64,000 nucleotides of DNA from Bacteroidota bacterium. Lineage in GTDB: Bacteria; Bacteroidota; Bacteroidia; Sphingobacteriales; Sphingobacteriaceae. Shown here piece after piece: positions 1-8,347 of the stretch (within the stretch, counting starts at the first letter, position 1; every line of letters starts with the position of its first letter). The DNA lies in assembly GCA_013287375.1 (NCBI GenBank), contig JABDDX010000002.1:1-64000 (forward strand), in the 5' to 3' direction. The notes under the pieces were generated by a model. That model was not told the DNA's origin. It saw nothing but the letters and a program-made list of their open reading frames with translations, and ran no database searches. The translations under genes and the position numbers were made by a program.

Positions 1-375
1 TGAGCGGTGGATCACCTCAAAAAAATCTTCCTTCGGGATAAAGCTTAAAGCACTTGCTTCCAAGGCTGATGCGGAATCGGGATAGCGTTCCTCCGCCAGC
101 ACCGCGTGGTAACCGATCAGTTCACCCTGGTTGGCTACATAGATGATCTGCTCTTTGCCGATCTGGTCAACCTTATATTTCTTGACCTTACCGCTTCTGA
201 CCAAAAAGATCCCTGACGGAACGGCGCCTTCCCGGAAGATCACATCGCCTTTCTGATATTTCTGTTCACTTTGATGAGCCACCAACAACTGGTAATCCTC
301 TTCCGACAAAATATTCAAAATAGATTGCGTTGTAAAATTCCAACGGTCAATAGGAAAGATCCCTGATAAACTCAT
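1..375 (-). CDS. Crp/Fnr-family transcriptional regulator, N-terminal part (runs off the window)
   Basis: The reading frame starts at an ATG (minus strand, 375) and stays open to the left edge, so only the first 125 residues are present. They form a cyclic-nucleotide-binding type beta-roll: a lead helix (NILSEEDYQLL), then EQKYQKGDVIFREG, the IFLVRSGKVKKYKV strand pair, and GELIGYHAVL. The DNA-binding helix-turn-helix would lie outside the window. Members of this family control transcription in response to oxygen, nitric oxide or cyclic nucleotides. Neighbouring cbb3 oxidase and fermentation genes suggest an oxygen-related role, but no N-terminal cysteine cluster is visible, so an iron-sulfur FNR mechanism is not supported by this part. 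An FNR-like palindrome lies just upstream at 403-416. Confidence 0.85.
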   Translation of the reverse strand, partial: MSLSGIFPIDRWNFTTQSILNILSEEDYQLLVAHQSEQKYQKGDVIFREGAVPSGIFLVRSGKVKKYKVDQIGKEQIIYVANQGELIGYHAVLAEERYPDSASALEASALSFIPKEDFFEVIHRS

Positions 376-402
376 ACCACAAAGATACGATAATATAAAA
401 AA

Positions 403-416
403 CTGATAAATATCGT
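403..416. promoter_or_regulatory. FNR/CRP-like palindrome between the regulator gene and the methyltransferase-like gene
   Basis: The sequence CTGAT-AAAT-ATCGT matches the FNR consensus TTGAT-N4-ATCAA at 7 of 10 positions. It sits 28 bases before the regulator start, so autoregulation is possible. The match is imperfect and functional assignment is inference. Confidence 0.3.
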
Positions 417-474
417 GTTATGGACTGATTTTATTCAATAAACCGGCTATGCCAGGCGGGTAAATTTGCTGTTA

Positions 475-1140
475 ATGGATGCTTACCCTTTTTCTCATTT
501 CCCGCCCGTCTGTAATGCCCCGGCTAAAACAGGGTTGATCATCCCTTTACAAACGGAACCGCTCAACGTTGCGCTGTTTAGAACGGATGCGGATTTCGAC
601 TGGCTTTATCCCGAGCATTTTCAATTGATATCGGCTAAACAATGGACACCTTTAGCTATCGCGCGAAAAGCCGCCGAGTTTTTGGCGGAATCCGGCGCTA
701 AAGTGCTGGATATAGGCAGCGGCATCGGGAAATTCTGTTTGACCGGGGCCTTTTTTTATCCTGAAGCTACTTTTTATGGTGTTGAGCAAAGGCATGAACT
801 GCATCATTATGCAAAGATTGCCAAGAACTATACCCAGTTGGAAAATGCCTACTTCATACACAGCAACATTACCCAGATCAATTTTAAAGAGTTTGACCAC
901 TTTTATTTTTTTAATGCTTTTTATGAAAATATAGACCGGGAGAATGCCATTGATGATACCATCGAAACATCCTACAGCCTTTACGTCTATTATACGGAAT
1001 ACCTGTTAGCTGCTTTAAAAGAAGTCAAACCGGGCACACGCCTGGTCACTTATCAGTGCCTGGATGAAGCGCTCCAAATCAATTTCAAGTTGGTATGGAC
1101 CTCTGAAGATAGCTTGCTGCGCATGTGGATCAAAGAATAA
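475..1140 (+). CDS. Small SAM-dependent methyltransferase-like protein (copy 1)
   Basis: A protein of 221 residues from the ATG at 475; the frame could also start at a TTG at 466. The segment VLDIGSGIGKFC followed by FYGVEQR resembles methyltransferase motifs I and II, which bind S-adenosylmethionine. Further on is a FDHFYFFNAFYENI segment that the adjacent gene shares almost unchanged (YDHFYFYNSFYENI), probably part of the substrate pocket. The fold ends with a typical strand region (PGTRLVTYQC). The substrate is unknown. It is a tandem paralogue of the gene at 1188 and lies divergent from the Crp/Fnr gene. The first 28 or so residues have no counterpart in copy 2. Confidence 0.7.
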   Translation: MDAYPFSHFPPVCNAPAKTGLIIPLQTEPLNVALFRTDADFDWLYPEHFQLISAKQWTPLAIARKAAEFLAESGAKVLDIGSGIGKFCLTGAFFYPEATFYGVEQRHELHHYAKIAKNYTQLENAYFIHSNITQINFKEFDHFYFFNAFYENIDRENAIDDTIETSYSLYVYYTEYLLAALKEVKPGTRLVTYQCLDEALQINFKLVWTSEDSLLRMWIKE

Positions 1141-1187
1141 TGAAGACCTCAATGGACTTTATAACGCAATAGCACTAATTATAACCA

Positions 1188-1775
1188 ATGGAAACTGATA
1201 CCTTAAATTTTTACCTGTTTAGAAAAGATACTTCTTTCGATTACTTATATCCCGATCATATCAAAGAATTGTCCCGGATGCACTGGACCCCACTTGATAT
1301 AGCCAAAAAAGCCGCGTTCTTTTTAGCGATACCCCATACCAGGGTATTGGATATCGGCAGCGGCGTCGGGAAATTTTGTATCACAGCCGGTGCCCACTTT
1401 CCCAACACCCACTTTACCGGCATTGAACAGCGCCAGGCACTCTGTGCATACGCTGAAATAGCGAAAGACGAGATCAGTCTGGATAATGTATCTTTTATCC
1501 ACGGTAACCTAACCGAGCTTGACTATAATGACTACGACCATTTTTATTTCTACAATTCCTTTTATGAAAATATAGAACCGGATAGCCGGATAGATTATTC
1601 GGTACGGACATCTTTTGAGCTGTATGAGCGTTACACCCGCTTTGTTTATGCCATGCTGGAAAATGTGATCAGGCTGTTAAAGGAATTTAAGGCGGAAGGC
1701 ATCCTGGAAACCGATGGCCGGAAGATCATTATAAAAGACATCAAATTGCTGGTCAAAAGGGCCAATTACCGGTAA
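1188..1775 (+). CDS. Methyltransferase-like protein (copy 2) with a Crp/Fnr-type C-terminal tail: apparent gene fusion
   Basis: A protein of 195 residues. Residues 1-157 align along their length with copy 1 (FDYLYPDH, HWTPLDIAKKA, VLDIGSGVGKFC, GIEQR, FYENI). From about residue 158 (base 1659) the similarity stops. The last 38 residues instead read like the end of a Crp/Fnr winged helix: ENVIRLLKEFKAEGILETDG, then a short IIIKD strand and a final helix. The end of the methyltransferase fold is therefore missing. The simplest reading is a deletion or recombination that joined a methyltransferase gene to the 3' end of a regulator gene. Whether the chimera is stable or active cannot be told from sequence. 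Confidence 0.65.
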   Translation: METDTLNFYLFRKDTSFDYLYPDHIKELSRMHWTPLDIAKKAAFFLAIPHTRVLDIGSGVGKFCITAGAHFPNTHFTGIEQRQALCAYAEIAKDEISLDNVSFIHGNLTELDYNDYDHFYFYNSFYENIEPDSRIDYSVRTSFELYERYTRFVYAMLENVIRLLKEFKAEGILETDGRKIIIKDIKLLVKRANYR

Positions 1776-1781
1776 TATACC

Positions 1782-2534
1782 TCATTCGGTATGCCCGATC
1801 GTACGCTTGACGGCATTGACACCGGTACGGTAATATCTTTTGGCCTTAATTCTCAGCATATCATATAGCAGCGCGAACAACAGGATCGTTATCGGTGCGA
1901 AAAAGGACGGAAACGAAAAACGGTGGAACAGGTAGGCACCCAAGACCGCGCCAGTCATAAAAAAGAAAATGATATACGTCCGCAATTTGATCTTTGACCT
2001 CAGTGTTGGCCGAGCCGCCTTATCGCCATGCAGGATCTGCGCAAGGTCGATTCCGAGGTCGGTAAATGTCCCGGTAAGGTGCGTCGTTCTGACGACCGAT
2101 CCCGACACCATGGATACTAACGCATTTTGAAGACCCATGGCAAAAAGCAGGCTTCCTGCAAAAAACTCCTTAGAAACCAATGTTCCATCATATTTATAAC
2201 CATAAAGGGCCGATACCAGTAAAATCAATATTTCGATGATCACTGGGATGAAATAAGAGAAACGCTGGTTTTCGCCCGTGAAGGAAAGGATGAGGCTGGT
2301 AAAGAAAGCGCCTGCTAAAAACAAAAACATCCAAAGGGCAATAACTACTGCTGTTTTCCAATCCTGGAACGCGATCCTTTCGGCAAACAAAGCTGCATGG
2401 CCCGTTACGTTCGTCGTTAGTACCGAAAATCCTAAAAATCCTTCTGCATTGACAAACCCCGCTGTCAGCCCCAACAGGGTTGCCAGCCTCAGGTTATGCT
2501 GCGGGGTACGTTTTGCTCCTAAGTGCCTTAACAT
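1782..2534 (-). CDS. YoaK/DUF1275 family membrane protein
   Basis: A 250-residue protein with about six hydrophobic segments. The opening LGLTAGFVNAEGFLG, followed by TTNVTGHAA, is the signature of the DUF1275 (YoaK) family. A later TTHLTGTFTDLGIDLAQ repeats the pattern, as expected of an internally duplicated fold. Members are integral inner-membrane proteins of unknown function. The gene is convergent with the methyltransferase-like pair (6 bases between stops) and transcribed away from the stress-protein gene. Start is the ATG at 2534. Confidence 0.85.
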   Translation of the reverse strand: MLRHLGAKRTPQHNLRLATLLGLTAGFVNAEGFLGFSVLTTNVTGHAALFAERIAFQDWKTAVVIALWMFLFLAGAFFTSLILSFTGENQRFSYFIPVIIEILILLVSALYGYKYDGTLVSKEFFAGSLLFAMGLQNALVSMVSGSVVRTTHLTGTFTDLGIDLAQILHGDKAARPTLRSKIKLRTYIIFFFMTGAVLGAYLFHRFSFPSFFAPITILLFALLYDMLRIKAKRYYRTGVNAVKRTIGHTE

Positions 2535-2846
2535 CCATCATTTTTTTGCGGCGGTGAAATTGATTAACCTTTTTCTTTAAGGTACAAAAAATCAGACAAA
2601 GATAGACCGATATTCAGCATAAAATTTAAAAATTACATTATTGCGATTTTTAAATTCGTTTCCTGTGTTAAAGTTTAAGCCCGTTTTAAAGTGTATCAAT
2701 ATCACTCACCTGCCCCGGAATACCATACCTTATTTTTATGAAAAAAACTGGTGTCGGGTCATCTCAGCAAATGCCCCCCGTCACATTTTGTACGCTATTT
2801 GTTTTGCAGATTTACGGTAATTCACCTGGTGAATGTAAAATAATAT
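2535..2846. other. Divergent intergenic region before the stress-protein gene
   Basis: This 312-base gap separates divergent genes. It holds an FNR-like candidate at 2692-2705 and a small perfect palindrome ATTCACC-T-GGTGAAT at 2820-2834, which ends 12 bases before the stress-protein ATG. No convincing TAnnTTTG box and no gene were found. Confidence 0.4.
2692..2705. promoter_or_regulatory. FNR/CRP-like candidate site upstream of the universal stress protein gene
   Basis: On the minus strand the site reads GTGAT-ATTG-ATACA, 7 of 10 matches to TTGAT-N4-ATCAA. It lies about 140 bases before the start at 2847. It is weak alone and listed because similar sites occur near the regulator and ccoI. 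Confidence 0.22.
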
Positions 2847-3704
2847 ATGGTAAAAACGATCGCTGTCCTGACTGATTTTTCAGCAGGTTCTGTGCATGCT
2901 ACGAGGTACGCCATGCACATGGCCCAAAAAATGAAAGCCAAAATATTGCTGTTTAGCCTGAGTCCGGTAACCGCAAATAGGCGGTTAAAGTTTGCAGGTA
3001 TTGATGAGTGGTTGCAGGACGAGTCAGCGCCTGATAACCTCTTAGTCGGTTTTTGCAACGCAATGAATTTATTACAGCAACAATCCACTTTTCCGACTGC
3101 TTATCGCCCGGAGATTTCGTATAATAATGAAAGTTCGGAGATGGAGGATATCATGACCTCAATTGGCAATGACGACCAGGTGGTATTATTGGTGACCCCG
3201 CTTTTGGGATGTGAAGACCTCTCCAGTTTTATAGCAGGCGATACCTGCTCCAAAATAATAGACTGGGCATCGGTTCCCGTATTGGTGATACCCGCGGGTG
3301 CAGCAATTAAAAATTATGAAAAAATCGCTTTTGTTACCACTTTACATCAACAGGACATCAACGCTATTGCCTGGCTCGGTGAGCTAATAGAAGTCTTCGC
3401 GGCTGATTTAATGGTCGCTCATTTGAATGAAGATCCCGGGGACTGCTTAAAAACCGCCGCTGAACAAACGCTGAGCAGGGGGCTTTATGAAAAAACAGAT
3501 TACGGCCGGATCTATTTCAGAAGTATACCCGACTTACATCCCCAAAAAGATTGGGAATGGTTGAAAGCGAACAAGAAAACAGACTTGCTCGCCTTGGTCC
3601 AGCGGTCCCGCGAACAGATGACTGCATTTTTTAAGCGGGGACAAAATATACAGCGCACCCTGCACCTCCATATACCGGTAATGATACTTCCTAAAATGCC
3701 CTAA
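2847..3704 (+). CDS. Universal stress protein, two-domain UspA type
   Basis: A 285-residue protein made of two Usp-like halves. The first opens with KTIAVLTDFSAGSVHATRYA, the classic beta1-alpha1 start, and the second with KIAFVTTLHQQDINAIAWL near residue 160. The usual GxxGx9GS nucleotide loop is not evident in either half, so ATP binding is doubtful. Tandem-Usp proteins of this sort are common in Bacteroidota and are often induced by low oxygen or redox stress. The position next to respiratory genes, with an FNR-like site upstream, fits that role by inference. A bidirectional terminator follows the stop. Confidence 0.85.
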   Translation: MVKTIAVLTDFSAGSVHATRYAMHMAQKMKAKILLFSLSPVTANRRLKFAGIDEWLQDESAPDNLLVGFCNAMNLLQQQSTFPTAYRPEISYNNESSEMEDIMTSIGNDDQVVLLVTPLLGCEDLSSFIAGDTCSKIIDWASVPVLVIPAGAAIKNYEKIAFVTTLHQQDINAIAWLGELIEVFAADLMVAHLNEDPGDCLKTAAEQTLSRGLYEKTDYGRIYFRSIPDLHPQKDWEWLKANKKTDLLALVQRSREQMTAFFKRGQNIQRTLHLHIPVMILPKMP

Positions 3705-3718
3705 AGCAAAATAGGTAT

Positions 3719-3755
3719 AAAAAACAGCCTGCATGATCATGCGGGCTGTTTTTTT
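3719..3755. terminator. Bidirectional rho-independent terminator
   Basis: A stem of AACAGCC...GGCTGTT with an inner GCAT/ATGC is flanked by A-runs on the left and T7 on the right. It serves both the stress-protein gene (+) and the convergent gene ending at 3777 (-). Confidence 0.85.
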
Positions 3756-3776
3756 GCGTTGAAACCCGCCAGTAAT

Positions 3777-5558
3777 TTATATCGTGATGGCGTTCAATTG
3801 TTTTTCTGATAAGTTCAATTCGTTAATCCAATCCTGCACCGCAATAGAAGTCTGCACCGCAGAATCAGCGAAAAGGTCTTTATAATAACTGATACCTTCT
3901 TGTAACTGCAGTTTGAATTTGGTCAGTTGTTTGACCTTTTTATCATTCAGATTTTTGAATTGCGCCTGAATATCTGCCTGCAGGTAGTCGATGTAAAGGT
4001 TCAACTCCTTGATAAACATATTGGGCCGCTTAACTTTATCCAGCAGATCGGTAGTGCCGTAGATATGTTTCACCATTTCATCAAGCGAATAAATACGGGA
4101 AAAGTAAGCGAGGTTTGGCCCCGGACAAATAGCGACGGCTTTATTTTCTCTCGGTTTGCTGATCGCATACTTGATGTAAGTGGATGAACACAGACCCTCA
4201 CACAAGCATATTTTTTCTGTGATCGTGTCAAATTCCTTTTGATATTCCTCAACCGGTAAGTCCAGTGACTGTATTTGTTGGATCTTCAAATGTTGATATT
4301 CCCGCGAAGCCGTGCAAATAGGCTGCTCGGTAAACTCAGTATTCGTACATAGATATTTCTTTGTACACGGACTGCCGGGATGGCCTTTCTCCAAACGGCT
4401 GATCCGTTGCTGTTCCGCTGTGCTGTTTTTAAAGTTATTGAATAAAATACCCAAAGGGGATGCCCCACTGATGTAAAACTCCTCTTCTTTAGCTGCGGTT
4501 AGCTGATTTAGCGTTTGCTCATCCACATTGGTCACTTCGGGCACCAATAGGAAAGGGCTTCCCCAGCCGGTGGCATCAAGGTCATAATAGCTTAAAAGAA
4601 AATCATTCTCATCCGCAGTTCCGATGCCGCCCTGTGCGCTAACTTTTTGTTGTGGAATGAATTTAGGGGTCAGGCCCTTCGCGATAAGAGCTGATTGATA
4701 GCTATTCGACAATTCATGCAGCATTTCATGCCTTTTGAGCTTAAACTCTTCTAATATCGGTCCCATCAAATAACCTTCGGTCGCAAATGCATGGCCGCCG
4801 CAATTTAAACCGGATTCTACCCTGAATTCTGAAACCCACAACCCTTTTTTAGCCAGGAACTTCGCTTGTATAAAAGCCGACCGGAAATCGCTCACTTTTA
4901 ATATGATCCTTTTTTTTAACCATCCGTTTTCATCGGGAAAGAAGTCATTAAATGTCTCCAGGTAACTATATAATCTTGGGTTCATGCCCGCTGATAAAAT
5001 AACAGCAGATTCCAGGTTGCTTTCCGCGAATCCTCTCAATGCAGTAAGCGCGTCTGTATTTTCATTTCCGGTGCACTCGCCCTCCACATTAAAATTCATT
5101 CTATCCACTTTAGACATGATGTTGACGTCGATGGCTCCCAGGGTCATTCGCCGGCGAAGGATATTCTGAAAGATGGTCTTACGTTCATTATCCGGGTATT
5201 CCATCATTAGGTCGTAGCCCTGCTTCATTTGTGATCCTTCCGGCATTAATTCAAAATAGCGACACAGATCGGTTCCCGCTTCAAATACCTGGCTTTTCAA
5301 TTGCTCAAATTGCTGGTTAACGGTAGTGGCCATCAGGTTAAGGTAGGCGGTGATCCTTTTAGCCCGGCTATCCGGCGCCGATTTGGTAATGGTCAGGAAA
5401 GCCTCGTTGTTTTTTTCGGAATGGTATTCGCGCATTCTTTCAATCAGTTCATCGTCAACTATGGAAACAACTGAGGAAATGCCATATCGGGCCACTTTAA
5501 GCGGTGTGTCGATGGAATAACCTAATCCTAATACGGGAATATGAAAGGTATGATTCAT
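3777..5558 (-). CDS. Uncharacterised 593-residue protein, possibly related to nitronate-monooxygenase-type flavoproteins
   Basis: I do not recognise this family with certainty. It is soluble: no signal peptide or membrane segment. The start MNHTFHIPVLGLGYSIDTPLKVARYGI and a central SAQGGIGTADEN recall the (beta/alpha)8 FMN enzymes of the 2-nitropropane dioxygenase/PfaD group, but this is a loose resemblance. The C-terminal half has clustered cysteines (CTKKYLC, PICTASREYQHLK, ICLCEGLC), which could bind metal or an iron-sulfur cluster. The last 100 or so residues look helical. It is divergent from ccoI and convergent with the stress protein, and an FNR-like box lies in the shared upstream region. 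A role in low-oxygen metabolism is inferred from context only. Confidence 0.6.
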   Translation of the reverse strand: MNHTFHIPVLGLGYSIDTPLKVARYGISSVVSIVDDELIERMREYHSEKNNEAFLTITKSAPDSRAKRITAYLNLMATTVNQQFEQLKSQVFEAGTDLCRYFELMPEGSQMKQGYDLMMEYPDNERKTIFQNILRRRMTLGAIDVNIMSKVDRMNFNVEGECTGNENTDALTALRGFAESNLESAVILSAGMNPRLYSYLETFNDFFPDENGWLKKRIILKVSDFRSAFIQAKFLAKKGLWVSEFRVESGLNCGGHAFATEGYLMGPILEEFKLKRHEMLHELSNSYQSALIAKGLTPKFIPQQKVSAQGGIGTADENDFLLSYYDLDATGWGSPFLLVPEVTNVDEQTLNQLTAAKEEEFYISGASPLGILFNNFKNSTAEQQRISRLEKGHPGSPCTKKYLCTNTEFTEQPICTASREYQHLKIQQIQSLDLPVEEYQKEFDTITEKICLCEGLCSSTYIKYAISKPRENKAVAICPGPNLAYFSRIYSLDEMVKHIYGTTDLLDKVKRPNMFIKELNLYIDYLQADIQAQFKNLNDKKVKQLTKFKLQLQEGISYYKDLFADSAVQTSIAVQDWINELNLSEKQLNAITI

Positions 5559-5635
5559 GGGACATAATTTAATAAAACTGTGGGTTTGTTGTTTTTTGTA
5601 ATGCGCAAACGTATCAACTCCTGCCGGTATAAAAA

Positions 5636-5649
5636 CTGATGAAAATCAC
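5636..5649. promoter_or_regulatory. FNR-like box upstream of the cbb3 assembly operon
   Basis: CTGAT-GAAA-ATCAC contains a perfect TGAT-N4-ATCA dyad, matching the FNR consensus at 8 of 10 positions. It lies 70 bases before the ccoI start and about 80 bases before the divergent gene starting at 5558, so it could serve both. It is the best of the three candidate sites. Confidence 0.5.
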
Positions 5650-5718
5650 TTTTTCAGACATTTTAAATCACTCTTTTCAGCCCCGGAATCATGCAGCTTT
5701 GCGGGATAAGCGAACACT

Positions 5719-8109
5719 ATGGCCCAAAGCACCACTCTTGATAAAACGACCTGCTATCATTGCGGCGACGATTGCGTGGCAGGTTGTTACAGCAGCGCGG
5801 AAAAAGACTTCTGCTGTTCCGGCTGCAAAGGCGTTTATGAGGTATTATCCCGGAACAGCCTTTGCAGTTATTATAATTATAACGATCATCCGGGTACCAG
5901 CAGGCAAACAATCAATAAGCGGTTTGATTATCTAAGTGAACCAACGATTGTCAGCGAACTGATCGATTATACTGACTCCGAAAAGACAATTGTTACGTTT
6001 TATATCCCACAGATCCATTGCAGTTCCTGCCTCTGGCTGCTTGAAAAACTCAATCAAATCAATCCTGCTATTCATTACTGCCGGGTCGATTTTTTGAAAA
6101 AGCAATTGAATATCAGGTTCGATCACCAGCAACTCAGTCTGCAGGGCCTGGTCGAATTATTGGATCGTATCGGCTATGAACCGCTGATCAGTCTGCAGGA
6201 TATCATCAAAAAGCAAAACGCGGAACCAAAGGATAACCTCGTTTTAAAAATAGCCGTCGCGGGTTTTTGTTTTGGCAATGTCATGCTGCTGAGTTTTCCG
6301 GAATATTTCGGGATGGGTGCCACTGAGCAATCGTTCAGGCATTTCTTTGGATGGCTGAATATCCTGTTCTCCCTGCCTGTGGTTTTTTACAGCGGAAATG
6401 GTTATTTCATTTCGGCCTGGCAAAACCTGCGCAATAGGGTATTGCATATTGATTTCCCGCTGGCACTGGGTATAGCCGTACTATTTATCCGAACCGTGGC
6501 CGAGATCATCACCCGCAGCGGGGCCGGTTTTGCAGACACGCTCTGCGGTCTGGTATTCTTCTTGTTGGTGGGCAAGCTTGTTCAGCAAAAAACCTACCAC
6601 CACCTGTCTTTTGAACGTGATTACCGTTCGTTTTTCCCTGTAGCCGTAACCATAATCGATGGCCAAAGTGAAAGGATTGTTCCGCTTTCAGCGCTAAATA
6701 CCGGCCATCGAATGGTGATCCGTCACCAGGAAATTATACCGGCAGACGCCATTCTTTTAAAAGGTGAGGCGCTGATCGATTTTAGTTTCGTGACCGGCGA
6801 GGCTATCCCGGTTAATAAAACCCTGGGGGAGATCATCTACGCCGGCGGCCGTCAAATGGGCCAGGCCATCGAACTTGAGGTTGTTAAGCCCGTGTCGCAA
6901 AGCTATCTTACCCAGCTATGGAATAATGAGGCATTTACTGGTAAACAGGATAACCGGCTCCAAACTTTTAGTGAAAGGGTCAGCAAGTATTTTATCGTGA
7001 TCCTGCTGGTCATCGCATTCGCTGCTTTACTTTATTGGTTGCCTGCGGACCCCAAGCGGGGCTTGGCCGCTTTTACAGCGGTGCTGATCATCGCCTGTCC
7101 GTGCGCACTGGCCCTCAGCACCCCGTTCACGATGGCAGCAGCGCTGAGCATTTTTGATCGCAACGGGTTTTATTTAAAAAATACGGCGGTTGTTGAACAA
7201 ATGGCCGATATAGATACCATTGTACTGGATAAAACCGGAACAATTACTGACGGGGACAAAAATAACCTGACGCTGAATGCGGTTTTAACGCGGGAACAGG
7301 AACAACTTGTTTATAGTACCTGCATGAACTCCGGCCACCCGCTTAGTCGATTGATCTGTAGTTACCTGGGCAGCCAGGACCGATTGGAATTAACCCATTA
7401 CATCGAAACTCCGGGTGGGGGGATCAGCGCAGGTATCGGGCAATATCACATGCGTATCGGGAGCGGGAAATTTGTCATCGGCAGCCGGGAAGACCCAGCC
7501 CATACCACGCAGGTACACCTGATGGTCGATGAAAAATATCTGGGCTATTTTTCTTTCTTACAGCATTACCGGGAGGGCCTTGAACAAATCGCAGGATTGA
7601 AGACGGAATACCGACTTCATTTACTATCCGGCGATGGTGATTACGAGAAGAACGCGCTGCTTTCCTATTTTCAAGATGCCACGCAAATGCATTTTAACCG
7701 GTCACCACAGCAAAAGCTGGATTTCGTCCGTGCATTGCAGCTAAAGGGTAATAAAGTGATGATGATGGGTGACGGGCTGAACGACTCCGGAGCACTCAAA
7801 CAAAGTGACCTGGGTATCGCCGTAACGGATAACGTGAATAATTTTTCGCCGGCTTGTGATGCGATACTGGATGGCAGCTCCTTCGCCAAACTGCCCGCAT
7901 TTCTGCGGTTTTCCAAAGATACGGTCAGGATCATTCATTGTTCCTTTATGATATCGCTGGTCTACAACCTGCTGGGACTGAGCTATGCGGTAACTGGAAA
8001 ACTCTCCCCGCTGATGGCCGCAGTGCTGATGCCGGTAAGCACCGTAACCATTATTCTATTCACCAGCCTGGCCACCCGCCTGGCCGCCAAAAGAAGGAAA
8101 CTGTTATGA
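5719..8109 (+). CDS. ccoI: Copper-exporting P1B-type ATPase for cbb3 oxidase assembly (CcoI/FixI)
   Basis: A 796-residue heavy-metal P-type ATPase. It begins with a cysteine-rich metal-binding segment (residues 12-36, CYHCGDDC and CCSGC), followed by a heavy-metal-associated domain with CSSC at 101-104. The transmembrane CPC motif is at 460-462, the phosphorylated Asp of DKTGT at 504, and the hinge GDGLND at 684-689. The extended cysteine-rich N-terminus is typical of the CcoI/FixI subgroup, which exports copper for delivery to the CuB site of cbb3 oxidase rather than for detoxification. Its stop overlaps the ccoS start (ATGA), placing it first in the cco operon. Confidence 0.93.
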   Translation: MAQSTTLDKTTCYHCGDDCVAGCYSSAEKDFCCSGCKGVYEVLSRNSLCSYYNYNDHPGTSRQTINKRFDYLSEPTIVSELIDYTDSEKTIVTFYIPQIHCSSCLWLLEKLNQINPAIHYCRVDFLKKQLNIRFDHQQLSLQGLVELLDRIGYEPLISLQDIIKKQNAEPKDNLVLKIAVAGFCFGNVMLLSFPEYFGMGATEQSFRHFFGWLNILFSLPVVFYSGNGYFISAWQNLRNRVLHIDFPLALGIAVLFIRTVAEIITRSGAGFADTLCGLVFFLLVGKLVQQKTYHHLSFERDYRSFFPVAVTIIDGQSERIVPLSALNTGHRMVIRHQEIIPADAILLKGEALIDFSFVTGEAIPVNKTLGEIIYAGGRQMGQAIELEVVKPVSQSYLTQLWNNEAFTGKQDNRLQTFSERVSKYFIVILLVIAFAALLYWLPADPKRGLAAFTAVLIIACPCALALSTPFTMAAALSIFDRNGFYLKNTAVVEQMADIDTIVLDKTGTITDGDKNNLTLNAVLTREQEQLVYSTCMNSGHPLSRLICSYLGSQDRLELTHYIETPGGGISAGIGQYHMRIGSGKFVIGSREDPAHTTQVHLMVDEKYLGYFSFLQHYREGLEQIAGLKTEYRLHLLSGDGDYEKNALLSYFQDATQMHFNRSPQQKLDFVRALQLKGNKVMMMGDGLNDSGALKQSDLGIAVTDNVNNFSPACDAILDGSSFAKLPAFLRFSKDTVRIIHCSFMISLVYNLLGLSYAVTGKLSPLMAAVLMPVSTVTIILFTSLATRLAAKRRKLL

Positions 8110-8267
8110 ATATTCTTTACCTCCTTATTGGCTGTAGCATCGTGCTGGCCCTGGCTTTTTTAACCGCCTTTATCTGGGCGCAAAAAAGCGGACAGCATGA
8201 TGACCTGCATACACCGGCCATCCGCATGTTGCTCGATGAAGAACTGGAAGAGGAGGAAGAAAGGTGA
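8106..8267 (+). CDS. ccoS: cbb3-type cytochrome oxidase assembly protein CcoS
   Basis: A 53-residue protein with one N-terminal membrane helix (ILYLLIGCSIVLALAFLTAFIW) and an acidic tail ending DEELEEEEER. Small size, topology and position directly after ccoI identify CcoS, needed for cofactor insertion into cbb3 oxidase. The ATG lies within the ccoI stop (4-base overlap), so translation is probably coupled. Longer versions of the frame extend into ccoI and are rejected. Confidence 0.88.
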   Translation: MNILYLLIGCSIVLALAFLTAFIWAQKSGQHDDLHTPAIRMLLDEELEEEEER

Positions 8268-8321
8268 TGGTTATCATTATTTAGTATAACCACTGTCATT
8301 CTTTAAACTACCTGCGCACAA

Positions 8322-8329
8322 TATTTTTG
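8322..8329 (+). promoter_or_regulatory. Bacteroidota -7 promoter box before ccoNO
   Basis: TATTTTTG fits TAnnTTTG and lies 18 bases before the ccoNO ATG. No clear TTG -33 element stands at the usual 19-21 base spacing. It could give the oxidase structural genes their own promoter. Confidence 0.45.
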
Positions 8330-8347
8330 TCACCATAAACAATCACT

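Noticed and set aside
7938-8105. Long upstream extension of ccoS
   Set aside because: It is the out-of-frame 3' end of ccoI; the CcoS protein starts at 8106 by family size and overlap.
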